Shown here: one piece after another, positions 56,291-64,000 of the stretch
Layout: every line of letters starts with the position of its first letter
Position numbering within the stretch: the stretch's first letter is position 1
From: Tethya wilhelma
Lineage: Eukaryota > Porifera > Demospongiae > Tethyida > Tethyidae
NCBI GenBank assembly: GCA_964030475.1
Contig: CAXIPT010000002.1
Location: 8,506,308 to 8,570,307 of the forward strand
Direction: 5' to 3'
Length of the DNA stretch: 64,000 nt
The notes under the pieces: generated by a model
The model's database searches: none
The model's input: only the letters and a program-made list of their open reading frames with translations
What the model was told of the DNA's origin: nothing
Translations under genes and position numbers: made by a program

Positions 56291-57241
56291 CTATGCTACT
56301 TGAAGGCTACAGACACAGTAATACAAATATCCTCCATCGTCGTGCTCCTCCACCACATACTTCCCATCATTTGAGACTGCAATCGCAGCTACAGCTCCGG
56401 GTCTGTACTCTCTTTTTCCACCACTCCATTCAACATTTCTAAGTTTGTCCCCTTCACGTTCAATCTTCCCAACTCGGTACGTAATCCTGCTTGATTTCTG
56501 AACAGAAATCACGTGTCCTGCGTCATCTAGTGCTACTGACGGAGAGTAACAATTCATTTCTTCGATATCCACATTTTGTGGCCACAGGATCTCGGCTGTT
56601 TCGTCATTTTTCTCGATGAGTTGACCGACTTTATAGGCAATATTGTAACTGCTTGTCACTCTTCCAGCAAAAATCAGCCATCCTGATCCATTCATGGCCA
56701 ATGATGGTTGACTCACACCACTACGTACGTGTGGAAACAGTGGACGAGGACCATCACCACTTAGTACGATACTCTGATTTGAAGAGTCTAACTTGCCTTG
56801 CAAGCAAAAGCTCTCTGAACCATGTGCACTCTGATGAACTATGACTACCCTTCCTTCGTTGCTTAGTGCCACAGCAGGATAATTTCCGTGACCAAAAAAA
56901 GTTGCGGCACCTAACTGCCAATCGATTGTCTTCCTTGATCTGTTCACCTTCCCAACACGATACCACAGATTTTTGTAGAACCCCTCGCTCTGGTGAACTT
57001 CAACGACATCGTCGTTGTTATTTATAGCAATTTTAGCATTCTTTCCCCAGTCATTCATATATATATCTTTACCCCAGCTAATAGTCATATCCTGTTGAAA
57101 GACCCCAACAGAGTAGTAGAGGCAATGATTGAACATTCCTGCTTGGTGCATTTCCACTACAGTTCCACCATTGTTCACACTGATTGTAGGTTTCCTTCCA
57201 TTTTCTGGTCTCCTGTTATCACCACTCAATCTCAAATCCAT
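56291..57241 (-). CDS. Six-repeat propeller-like protein, paralog 2
   Basis: A single exon of about 316 residues from MDLRLSGDNRRPENG (ATG at 57241; an in-frame ATG at 57262 would add seven residues, not shared by the paralogs). It has the same six repeats as its neighbours (TISVNNGGTVVEMHQ, KIAINNNDDVVEVHQ, AVALSNEGRVVIVHQ, SLAMNGSGWLIFAGR, SVALDDAGHVISVQK, AIAVSNDGKYVVEEHD). Length and repeat number equal the paralogs and no disruption is seen, so all three copies appear to be kept by selection. Confidence 0.75.
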   Translation of the reverse strand: MDLRLSGDNRRPENGRKPTISVNNGGTVVEMHQAGMFNHCLYYSVGVFQQDMTISWGKDIYMNDWGKNAKIAINNNDDVVEVHQSEGFYKNLWYRVGKVNRSRKTIDWQLGAATFFGHGNYPAVALSNEGRVVIVHQSAHGSESFCLQGKLDSSNQSIVLSGDGPRPLFPHVRSGVSQPSLAMNGSGWLIFAGRVTSSYNIAYKVGQLIEKNDETAEILWPQNVDIEEMNCYSPSVALDDAGHVISVQKSSRITYRVGKIEREGDKLRNVEWSGGKREYRPGAVAAIAVSNDGKYVVEEHDDGGYLYYCVCSLQVA

Positions 57242-57269
57242 TCTAGTTTCAATTCCTGGCAAGTATCCT

Positions 57270-58486
57270 ATAACTGCATGAGGGCCTAAGGAAAGGATCC
57301 ACCTCAGGAAGGCTAGATGTCATGTGATCTAACCGGAAGTAAAATTTAACCACAATCTCCCTACCCACGTGTACTCTACAGATGGAGAGTAAACATGCCT
57401 TCTCTAGAGCAAGAGTCAAACCTATAAACTGGAGGAAGAACAATGACTCTTGCATCTCTAGCCTGGTGTGCCAGTGACTGTGTTGAGATCAGGTTAGCAG
57501 CATGGAATTATATGCTCTTCCTAGTGGCTATGTAGCTAAAGACTGTCATGAACTCCAGTATTTATGAAAAAAATTGGGTACTGAATTGTACAGTGAATCA
57601 GAAATGCCTGTGAATATAATTATATTTAAGAATTTGACCCACATGCTGGCGCAGCTATTTCTAACAGCTATAGTAAGGGGAATAAGATGATAATCATCAA
57701 AGTTATGAGACTAGCTAATGCTGAGCCCGACACTCTAGATCTCTCTACTACACATACACACGCACTCAATCCTATCAGGTTAATTCGTATACCTCCATCC
57801 TACCTTGAGAGGGTGCAGCTGCCACATATCCTTTTACCTTGCATTGACATTGAGTGGAGCTCACTCTGACAGCCGTGGAACTGCTAAACAATATTGACCA
57901 TTACAATACTGGGAGATTCAGTGAATAGGTAAGAGCTATAGATAGAGCTAGCTGTATAGGCATATCACATAATAATAATTATTTATATGCAATCACAGGG
58001 ATTATTTTCTGTGGGTTGTGGTGTATATCTGTGAGTAAGTCAAACATCACACATGAATGTCATGATGATACTCTGATTCAGAAATAATATTATTATGTTG
58101 ATCCTATTGCTTGTTGAACATGGACTCATATTATGAGCCAAAAGAATCAAGCATTATCGGAGTAGTCTGTTAATTATTGATGCATATGTGTGCTCCCTAT
58201 AGGCCGAGCTCAATTGATGCTGTTGTCAGTTTGTTGCCATTCGATATTCATTCAATGCGCATGCCTGGCGAATTTGATTCAGTTGATCAATATGCCACGC
58301 ACAGGCTTATCCCATTCAGGGCCAGACTTCTAATAAATGTTGTGGTAGAACACTTAAGCATACGTACTGATGGTGCAGACTTATTATGCATGGATGATAC
58401 TACAACCACTATATGCACACTTTCAAATTGGATAATTTTCTGATTTCAACATAGAAATATAGGTTTTCCACATTGAATTATACATC
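57270..58486. other. Spacer with two possible plus-strand exons of unknown nature
   Basis: Open frames at 57687-57869 and 58203-58443 (the latter after a good acceptor 'gtgctccctatag') could be exons, but no family is recognised and the joining intron is uncertain. Confidence 0.3.
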
Positions 58487-59362
58487 CTATAGTAATTTAA
58501 CGTCAAAGTACCACATCAATGCTCCATAGTCTTCCGTCACTTTCTTAATAAAGTCACTTGGAAACTGTTTTTTCCCTTCTGGAGAACATGAAAGCAGCCT
58601 TCCTGTAGTGTTGATCTCGAATCCTTCTTCAGCAAACACTTTTGACATTGTTGAATCATACACTACATATTCTGTGAATGAAAATCTTGAGCCATCAGAA
58701 TTCCTAAAAGAAAACCTACAAGGACAAAAATCTGTGAACTGTGGTTGTGACTCTGGATTGGATGAATCAGGGTCATAGCTTGAGAACTCGTATGCAAATG
58801 CTGGACCATTTTCAAGTTCTCCTCTTACAGTTTGTAGTTGAAGTAACTTCCCATCGTGTCCTTTGGTCATGCAGGTTCGCACTCCGATAAATCGTCCGTC
58901 TTTTTTCATGCACAAAGCCACATTTTTTACCATCGTGCGGAGTTCCTCTATGTTTTTTGAATAACCCAAAAGGTGAGCAGCAAGTACCACATCAAACTGG
59001 CCAAGATTCTTTGAATCAATGTTTAAAGCATCATGTACAATGTATTCTATTGAGCATTTCCCTTGAGTGGGATTAGATTGTTCTAATTGACGTGCACGTG
59101 CAATCTGCTGCTCAGAAATATCCACTCCTACTACTCTTGATGCTCCCTGAGTGACTGCCCAGCGGGTGTACAGCCCAGTGCCGCATGCAAGGTCAAGAAC
59201 AGTTGCATTATCGAGTAGAGCACTGGGAACAAAATCATGAAATGTGTAACTGGTAGTGTATTTCCACAAGGGTTCTTCACTGGTAGATTTCCCATAAGCT
59301 GTTGCAATGGTGTCATACTGAGAATGCATCTGTGAACAGTTATACTTGCTTGGTCTTGACAT
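58487..59362 (-). CDS. Class I SAM-dependent methyltransferase
   Basis: The reading frame gives 291 residues from MSRPSKYNCSQMHSQYDTIA (ATG 59362). The frame is open for another 50 codons upstream to 59512, but that part looks like leader sequence. The SAM-binding motif I is VLDLACGTGLYTRWAV, motif post-I is VVGVDISEQQIARARQLE, and the motif II region is FDVVLAAHLLGYSKN. The beginning, YDTIATAYGKS, is typical of small-molecule methyltransferases of the UbiE/toxoflavin-type group. It is intronless and cytosolic. Substrate unknown. It lies between two propeller-like paralogs; no functional link is implied by that. Confidence 0.8.
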   Translation of the reverse strand: MSRPSKYNCSQMHSQYDTIATAYGKSTSEEPLWKYTTSYTFHDFVPSALLDNATVLDLACGTGLYTRWAVTQGASRVVGVDISEQQIARARQLEQSNPTQGKCSIEYIVHDALNIDSKNLGQFDVVLAAHLLGYSKNIEELRTMVKNVALCMKKDGRFIGVRTCMTKGHDGKLLQLQTVRGELENGPAFAYEFSSYDPDSSNPESQPQFTDFCPCRFSFRNSDGSRFSFTEYVVYDSTMSKVFAEEGFEINTTGRLLSCSPEGKKQFPSDFIKKVTEDYGALMWYFDVKLL

Positions 59363-59512
59363 TGATTGATCCGTGATAATTATAGCAAAGTTTATAGCAA
59401 CTAGTGCACGTAACTGATATATAGCTTCAATACTCTGCAAAAATGGGATAGTCTGGGTTATTTCATAACTCTGCAAGTACATGTTACCAGAATCTGCATG
59501 CGTGGTAAACAA

Positions 59513-60877
59513 CTACCATGTACATGTGGAAAATTGAGTGGCAAAAATCTCTACTTTTGCCAACACTGCCGTATACAACTCTTTGATGAGAATATAATTA
59601 CTTTGACAACATGCACTCACTTAACTTGCCCGCTATAGATTACAATTTACGTACTGCCTTACTATTGTTACCAAATTCTATTAGCTAGTATAAGATAGTG
59701 CAAAACAAAAGTATAGTATTATACTCTTACAATTCACCAGATGCACGCACTCATATCCATCCATACAGCCTCTTCAATTCTGTTCACTTACAAGCACACA
59801 GAAAGGAAAGTCTGGTAACAAAAATTCAAAACTCCATGGATTATGAGAAAGGTATCAGATTCAGTAAAATAATTATAGAATGATAGTTGCTAAAAATAGA
59901 CATCATGATGTTTCGTGGCCCAGGCGGAATGTACACATAATTAAGGTTTCTGGTCACGTTTGATATTTTTAGTAACAAATAGTGGTAAAGTACTACTACA
60001 GCTCCTTAATTGCCCAGGAATAAAGAAGCCAGAGGAGACGGTCAGATGTTCTATGAGTATAACTACAAGTATTAATAAAAATTTTGAAAAAAATAAGCAG
60101 TGTAGGAATCGGCAGTGCAGTAAAAAGAATTAGAACAAGGAATGGTCTCAATTTTGGCACATGACTACTTCATGAGCTTCCCCCCCCCCCCCAAGAAAGA
60201 GATGTGAAAGAGTGGATGTTAACATAATTTATATGTTGTCAGTAATTATTCTTGCATATCAGAAAAGCCACACATGAACACAAGTCAAGAAGAAAGCTGG
60301 TTTGAGTACTTTAATAACAAAAATTAGACTACTAGAAGTGGGTGTGACCTGAACTTAGTTAAAAAACCTTTCCTCCCCCCCAACTATAAAACTTCTAGAG
60401 TGAAATACTGACAATGTTAATTAAAATCCGTGCCACAGATTATATACGTCTGCTCTAGAGAGGTTGTCCGCTTCTCGGAGGGTCTGTTATCGGAGGTTCA
60501 ACTGTAAATGTAGCCATGCACTCACAACAACTAGGGGTGAAAATAGCAACACACTTCAAATTATCCATGCATTATAGTGTTACTTGTGTGTGAGGGTTCC
60601 ATGGTGGGTGTAGTGCCTAGCTACTGCTTTTGGTTTCCAACCTCATATTAATGACCCATATAGTAGTTTATTAAGTAAGGATTCCAGGTGTATTGAGGTG
60701 GCAGCCCTTGATCATGCTGTCCATCGAGGTCATGCGTGCATGTGTATATGCATGTACATCTGATTCGAATATGTGTATGTGTGCCTATAAGAGAGAATTG
60801 TGTTCATAATAAATTTTATTGACCAATATTTGATATTATTTTTATTAAAGTTAGTCATCTTTTAAAATTAATATTAA
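59513..60877. other. Spacer with a MITE left arm and a poly-C tract
   Basis: 60070-60175 is a single left arm of the GTAGGAATGGGC MITE family (here gtaggaatcggcagtgcag) ending at a C run (60180-60192). Nothing coding is seen. Confidence 0.6.
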
Positions 60878-61837
60878 CTAAAAATTAGCCACATGCAGAT
60901 TACACACACAATAATACAAATGTCCTCCATCGTCGTGCTCCTCAACCACATACTTCCCATCATTTGAGACTGCAATCGTAGCTTCACCACCTGATCTGTA
61001 GTCTCTTTTTTGACCACTCCACTTAACATTCTTGAGTTCTTCCCCTTGATATTCAATCATTCCAACTCTGTATGTATTTTTACTGCTTGATTTCTGAACA
61101 GAAATCACATGTCCTGCATCACTTAGTGCAACTGATGGAGAGTCACTGTTCATTTCTTGACTGTCGACTTTCTGTGGCCACAAGATTTCAGTTTTTTTAT
61201 CATTGTTTTTCTCATAGAGCTGACCAACCTTGTAGATAATTCTGTGACTGCTTAGTTTCCCTGCAAAAATCAGCCATCCTATTCCATTTATGGCAACTGA
61301 TGGTTGACTTACATCACTACGGATGTGTGGAAACAGTGGGCGTGGTGTATCACCACTCAGCAGGACAATTTGATCTTTGGGGTTCAGCTTGCCTTGTAAA
61401 AAATAACTTTCTGAACCATGTGTACTCTGATAAACTATGACCACACTTCCTTCATTGTTTAATGCCACAGCAGGATAATTCCCTTTACCAAAGTACTCAG
61501 CATCACCTAGCTTCCAGTCGATGGTTTTTGTTGATCTGTCCACCTTCCCAACACGATACCAGAGGTTTTTCAAAAGGCCCTCACTTTGGTGAACTTCAAC
61601 AACATCATCATTGTTATTTATAGCAACTTTAGCATTCTTCCCCTTGTCTTTCAAACTTATGTCTTCACCCCAGCTAATGGTCATGTCCTGTTGAAAGATC
61701 CCAACAGAATAATAGAGGTGATTATTGAATGGGCCTGCTTGGTTCATTTCCACAACAGTTCCATTGTTATTCACACTGATTGTAGCTTTTTTTCCATTTT
61801 TTGATCTTCTGTAATCCCCACTTAATCTCAAATCCAT
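60878..61837 (-). CDS. Six-repeat propeller-like protein, paralog 3
   Basis: A single exon of 319 residues starting MDLRLSGDYRR at 61837. Six repeats as in paralogs 1 and 2 (TISVNNNGTVVEMNQ, KVAINNNDDVVEVHQ, AVALNNEGSVVIVYQ, SVAINGIGWLIFAGK, SVALSDAGHVISVQK, TIAVSNDGKYVVEEHD) and the closing HLYYCVCNLHVA. Fully open. The triplet spacing (about 2.3 and 4.6 kb) is irregular because transposons and the methyltransferase gene lie between. Confidence 0.75.
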   Translation of the reverse strand: MDLRLSGDYRRSKNGKKATISVNNNGTVVEMNQAGPFNNHLYYSVGIFQQDMTISWGEDISLKDKGKNAKVAINNNDDVVEVHQSEGLLKNLWYRVGKVDRSTKTIDWKLGDAEYFGKGNYPAVALNNEGSVVIVYQSTHGSESYFLQGKLNPKDQIVLLSGDTPRPLFPHIRSDVSQPSVAINGIGWLIFAGKLSSHRIIYKVGQLYEKNNDKKTEILWPQKVDSQEMNSDSPSVALSDAGHVISVQKSSSKNTYRVGMIEYQGEELKNVKWSGQKRDYRSGGEATIAVSNDGKYVVEEHDDGGHLYYCVCNLHVANF

Positions 61838-62130
61838 TTCGCTAGTTTGGGCACATCAAGTGTTTCAGCTGCAAAAAAATGCAGAGGAGGAGCAGCTATA
61901 CTTTCCTTTACTGACAGTGCAGCAGGAAGTAAAATGGCGTATATATAAGTCTAATATAATTATAATCATGATTATCTTGGGAAAGTTTATCTTACCAACA
62001 GTAGTACCATGGGTATGTGTAAACATTAAGGTACAGAGTCTGACGTCTAGACCTCAAAAATGTGCATATTTCTACTTGCTTCACATACTGCATATTTGTT
62101 ACAACACACATAATTAATTACCACTATATA
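61838..62130. other. Spacer upstream of propeller paralog 3
   Basis: AT-rich. A 'aggaagtaaa' segment occurs about 80-90 bases upstream of the ATG, and 'ggaagtaaatttagcc' and 'ggaagtaaaatttaacc' at similar places upstream of paralogs 1 and 2, so this may be a shared promoter motif. Confidence 0.4.
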
Positions 62131-62480
62131 TTATACGTACGGTAGTACGTATAGTAGGAATGGGCTGGCTGGACACAATACAAAATGTTGGCCACTATAA
62201 AAATCTAGTGAAACAAATTAATAAATTAAACCTTCAAAGTTGCTCAGAAGCTCTCACTGACAGATTACCAACTGCATCAGTGCTGCAAGGCTTAAAACTC
62301 ACAAAAACTTTCCTCAGCACTCGTAGAGAGCCGGCTAGTGAGAAACCACTATAGCGCCATTTTTGTTTTCCTAACTTACGTACTTCCTAACTGAAAAGGA
62401 TTTCCAGAGAACCAGAATGTCTTGAGCCAACTTTGACAGCACAAAGTTCTTTTCATGGGTATACTACATTCTTTGATATA
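62131..62480 (+). mobile_element. Composite element C, copy 5 (right part lost)
   Basis: Starts at ATACGTACGGTAGTACGTAT (62132) and GTAGGAATGGGC, runs through 'gctctcactgacagattacc' and the 'cgtagagag' region, and is cut off near 62480 before the palindrome and the MITE. Confidence 0.75.
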
Positions 62481-62544
62481 TTATTATTATACTTGTTGAA
62501 GCCTTTGTCACATTTTTCCTTCTTTCTTACGATTTGCTGACACC

Positions 62545-63377
62545 ATGCAGTGACTCTCTATGACACGAATGGTTCTGCTCTACCCCAGCTTGAAACGGTC
62601 GAATACTTCGGAACCACTAAACATCTTCCTTATGCTATTATAGCTTTGATAAGGTGTTTGTATTCAATTTCCTTCCTTTTCTCCTTCTGTTTCTCTATCA
62701 GGCTTGTCAATGTTTCTACAAGTGCCTTAACAATTGCAAGATTACTAGTAACCGTCTGTCTTTGAACAATTTCATGGACATCATTCACGCTCCTTTCAAA
62801 CTTAAGCCTTGTGACTGCAAAATCATTCCTGCAATCTATCTCTTGTTTCGGATTATTAATCTCTTGCTTTACTCAGTAACAAATGGTTTCCTTTATTTCA
62901 CATATTATATAGGGATTGTAACCATTATTGCTGTAGCTATTGTAGCAATTGGCAGACCATACAAAAGTTCTGTGGCCAATGCAATAGACGTGTTCTTTTT
63001 GATTCTTACACTAGCAGCATACGAGTATCCTTGCCATTCATGTAATTCAGGAGATCTATGAGTACAAAACTAATGCTGCAAGTATCTATTGGTACGTGCT
63101 CTATATCCACTCATATTCTCATTTCCTGCCCTGTATGTGATGAGTGTTCTGGTTTACATTAATTGTCACACCACAAAGAAAAGTGACTGCTCTTCTTTCA
63201 AAGCTCAAATGGTATAAAGACTGCAATTCTGATGTCAGTGATGGACCTCATCCTTATTGCTTAGAGCACAGTGATGAGTATCCACCCCTGCTTGACATGC
63301 CAGGGACAGCTTCAAATTACCAAGCATGTCAGTACATCATCATTGGTAACTTCAATGAAGAAAAGAATCAAATGTGA
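62545..63377 (+). pseudogene. Decayed C-terminal part of a multi-pass membrane protein gene
   Basis: Three segments in different frames add up to a family I recognise from sponge and cnidarian genomes. They are 62550-62640 (LPQLETVEYFGTTKHLPYAIIALI), 62654-63040 (VFNFLPFLLLFLYQ, CFYKCLNN, FMDIIHAPFKLKPCDCK, several membrane spans) and 63144-63377 (the cytosolic tail, ending ...DEYPPLLDMPG). The frame changes at about 62650 and again near 63050, and the upstream ectodomain is missing. A short intron might explain the second break but not the first. Best read as a pseudogene fragment. Confidence 0.6.
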
Positions 63378-63605
63378 CTTGTATACACTTGCTGTGCATG
63401 ATGATCCTCTACATGTATATGCTTACCAATGCCATTATAGAAATTAGCATTACATTTGAAGTATTATATTTAGTATAACTTATGCAGTGAATTGATGAAT
63501 TAGCCATACATATGATGTCCATGCAGATGATGCATGCAGTGAACAGTTCATAATTACAATGAATAGCTTACTCTTGTGTTTTTTACTTTTTATCCTAATT
63601 ATTAT

Positions 63606-64000
63606 AGTAAAAATTTTATAAAAATGAGAAGTGTAGGAATGGGCAATGCTGTAAAAAGCAAGGAAACAAGACAAGTCTCTGAATTCGGCACATGACTACT
63701 TCATTTTCATGACTCAAGCATAGTAGGTGAAATGTCGGCCATTTGGCTCAATGGACATGAGTTAATGCAAGCAATCACTTGACTAATTTGGATGAAAGGA
63801 CAAGCATGTAGAATGTAGATACACAGTAACATTTGAGAGTTGGGCACAAAAAATGAAGTAGTCATGTGCCGAAATTCAGAGACTTGTCTTGTTTCCTTGC
63901 TTTTTACAGCACTGCCCATTCCTACACTTCTCATTTTTATAAAATTTTTACTACTTGTTCATTCACTTTTTTAAACACCAAGGTGCTCAATTGCATGGAG
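63606..64000 (-). mobile_element. Composite element C, copy 6, running off the right edge
   Basis: MITE arms at 63606-63710 and 63850-63960, followed by 'attcacttttttaaacaccaaggtgctcaattgcatgga', the same order as in copy 1 (27165-28145, reverse orientation). The remainder is outside the window. Confidence 0.7.

Noticed and set aside
58177..58443. Candidate plus-strand exon
   Set aside because: Good acceptor site but no recognisable family, no partner exon of certain phase and no repeat evidence; left as a note in the spacer entry.

Overview
The window looks like a fragment of a compact metazoan genome, most probably a demosponge (an Amphimedon-like genome is my inference). The evidence is: short GT-AG introns of about 60-150 bases in most genes, an intron-rich Ig/fibronectin-III receptor built of phase-1 exons, a kinase-coiled coil-Kelch gene, GIMAP/AIG1-like GTPase coding, families known mainly from sponges and cnidarians, a Merlin transposon and many short non-autonomous DNA transposons. 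There is no prokaryotic layout, operon, CRISPR array or convincing RNA gene.

Layout. 1-3.6 kb: tandem units of a small secreted gene resembling the N-terminal part of large lipid transfer proteins (one intact copy, one decayed, and the promoter of a further copy at the left edge). 5.1-10.3 kb (+): a complete 13-exon cell-surface receptor (signal peptide, two pairs of Cys-rich/Ig-like domains, five FN3-like domains, one membrane span, a tail with an ITIM-like tyrosine motif), followed by a dead duplicate of its promoter and first exon. 11.4-13.8 kb (-): a P-loop GTPase with a Cys/His-rich region and coiled coils. 14.9-22.7 kb (-): a complete translation elongation factor 1B beta gene whose exons 3-5 are present twice, with a large inverted repeat between the copies. 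23.2-24.5 kb (+): an intronless ATP-grasp ligase.

25-45 kb is a segmentally duplicated, transposon-rich region. It holds five members of a sponge/cnidarian-type secreted or anchored protein family (two intact, one with a 4-base frameshift, two decayed), a Kelch-only gene, two unrelated satellite-like arrays of about 350-390-base monomers, and several MITE families. Paralogous copies inside the window give 'empty sites' that fix transposon boundaries and target-site duplications. 45.9-48.2 kb (-): a kinase-coiled coil-Kelch gene split by a -1 frame change. 49.5-51.2 kb: an apparently complete Merlin (IS1595/ISXO2-type) DNA transposon with an intact DDE transposase, near-perfect terminal inverted repeats and an 8-base target duplication, sitting inside another mobile element. 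53.9-61.8 kb (-): three paralogs of a repeat protein predicted to be a beta-propeller, with a class I methyltransferase between the second and third. 62.5-63.4 kb (+): the decayed C-terminal end of a multi-pass membrane protein gene.

Promoters of single-copy genes repeatedly carry the palindrome GCGCATGCGC (NRF-1-like), often with an ETS-like CAGGAAGTGG or an E-box CACGTG. The same palindrome is also carried by a repeated mobile element, so it may be dispersed by transposition. Exon boundaries were worked out by hand from reading frame, splice sites and comparison with duplicates; no alignments or database searches were run.
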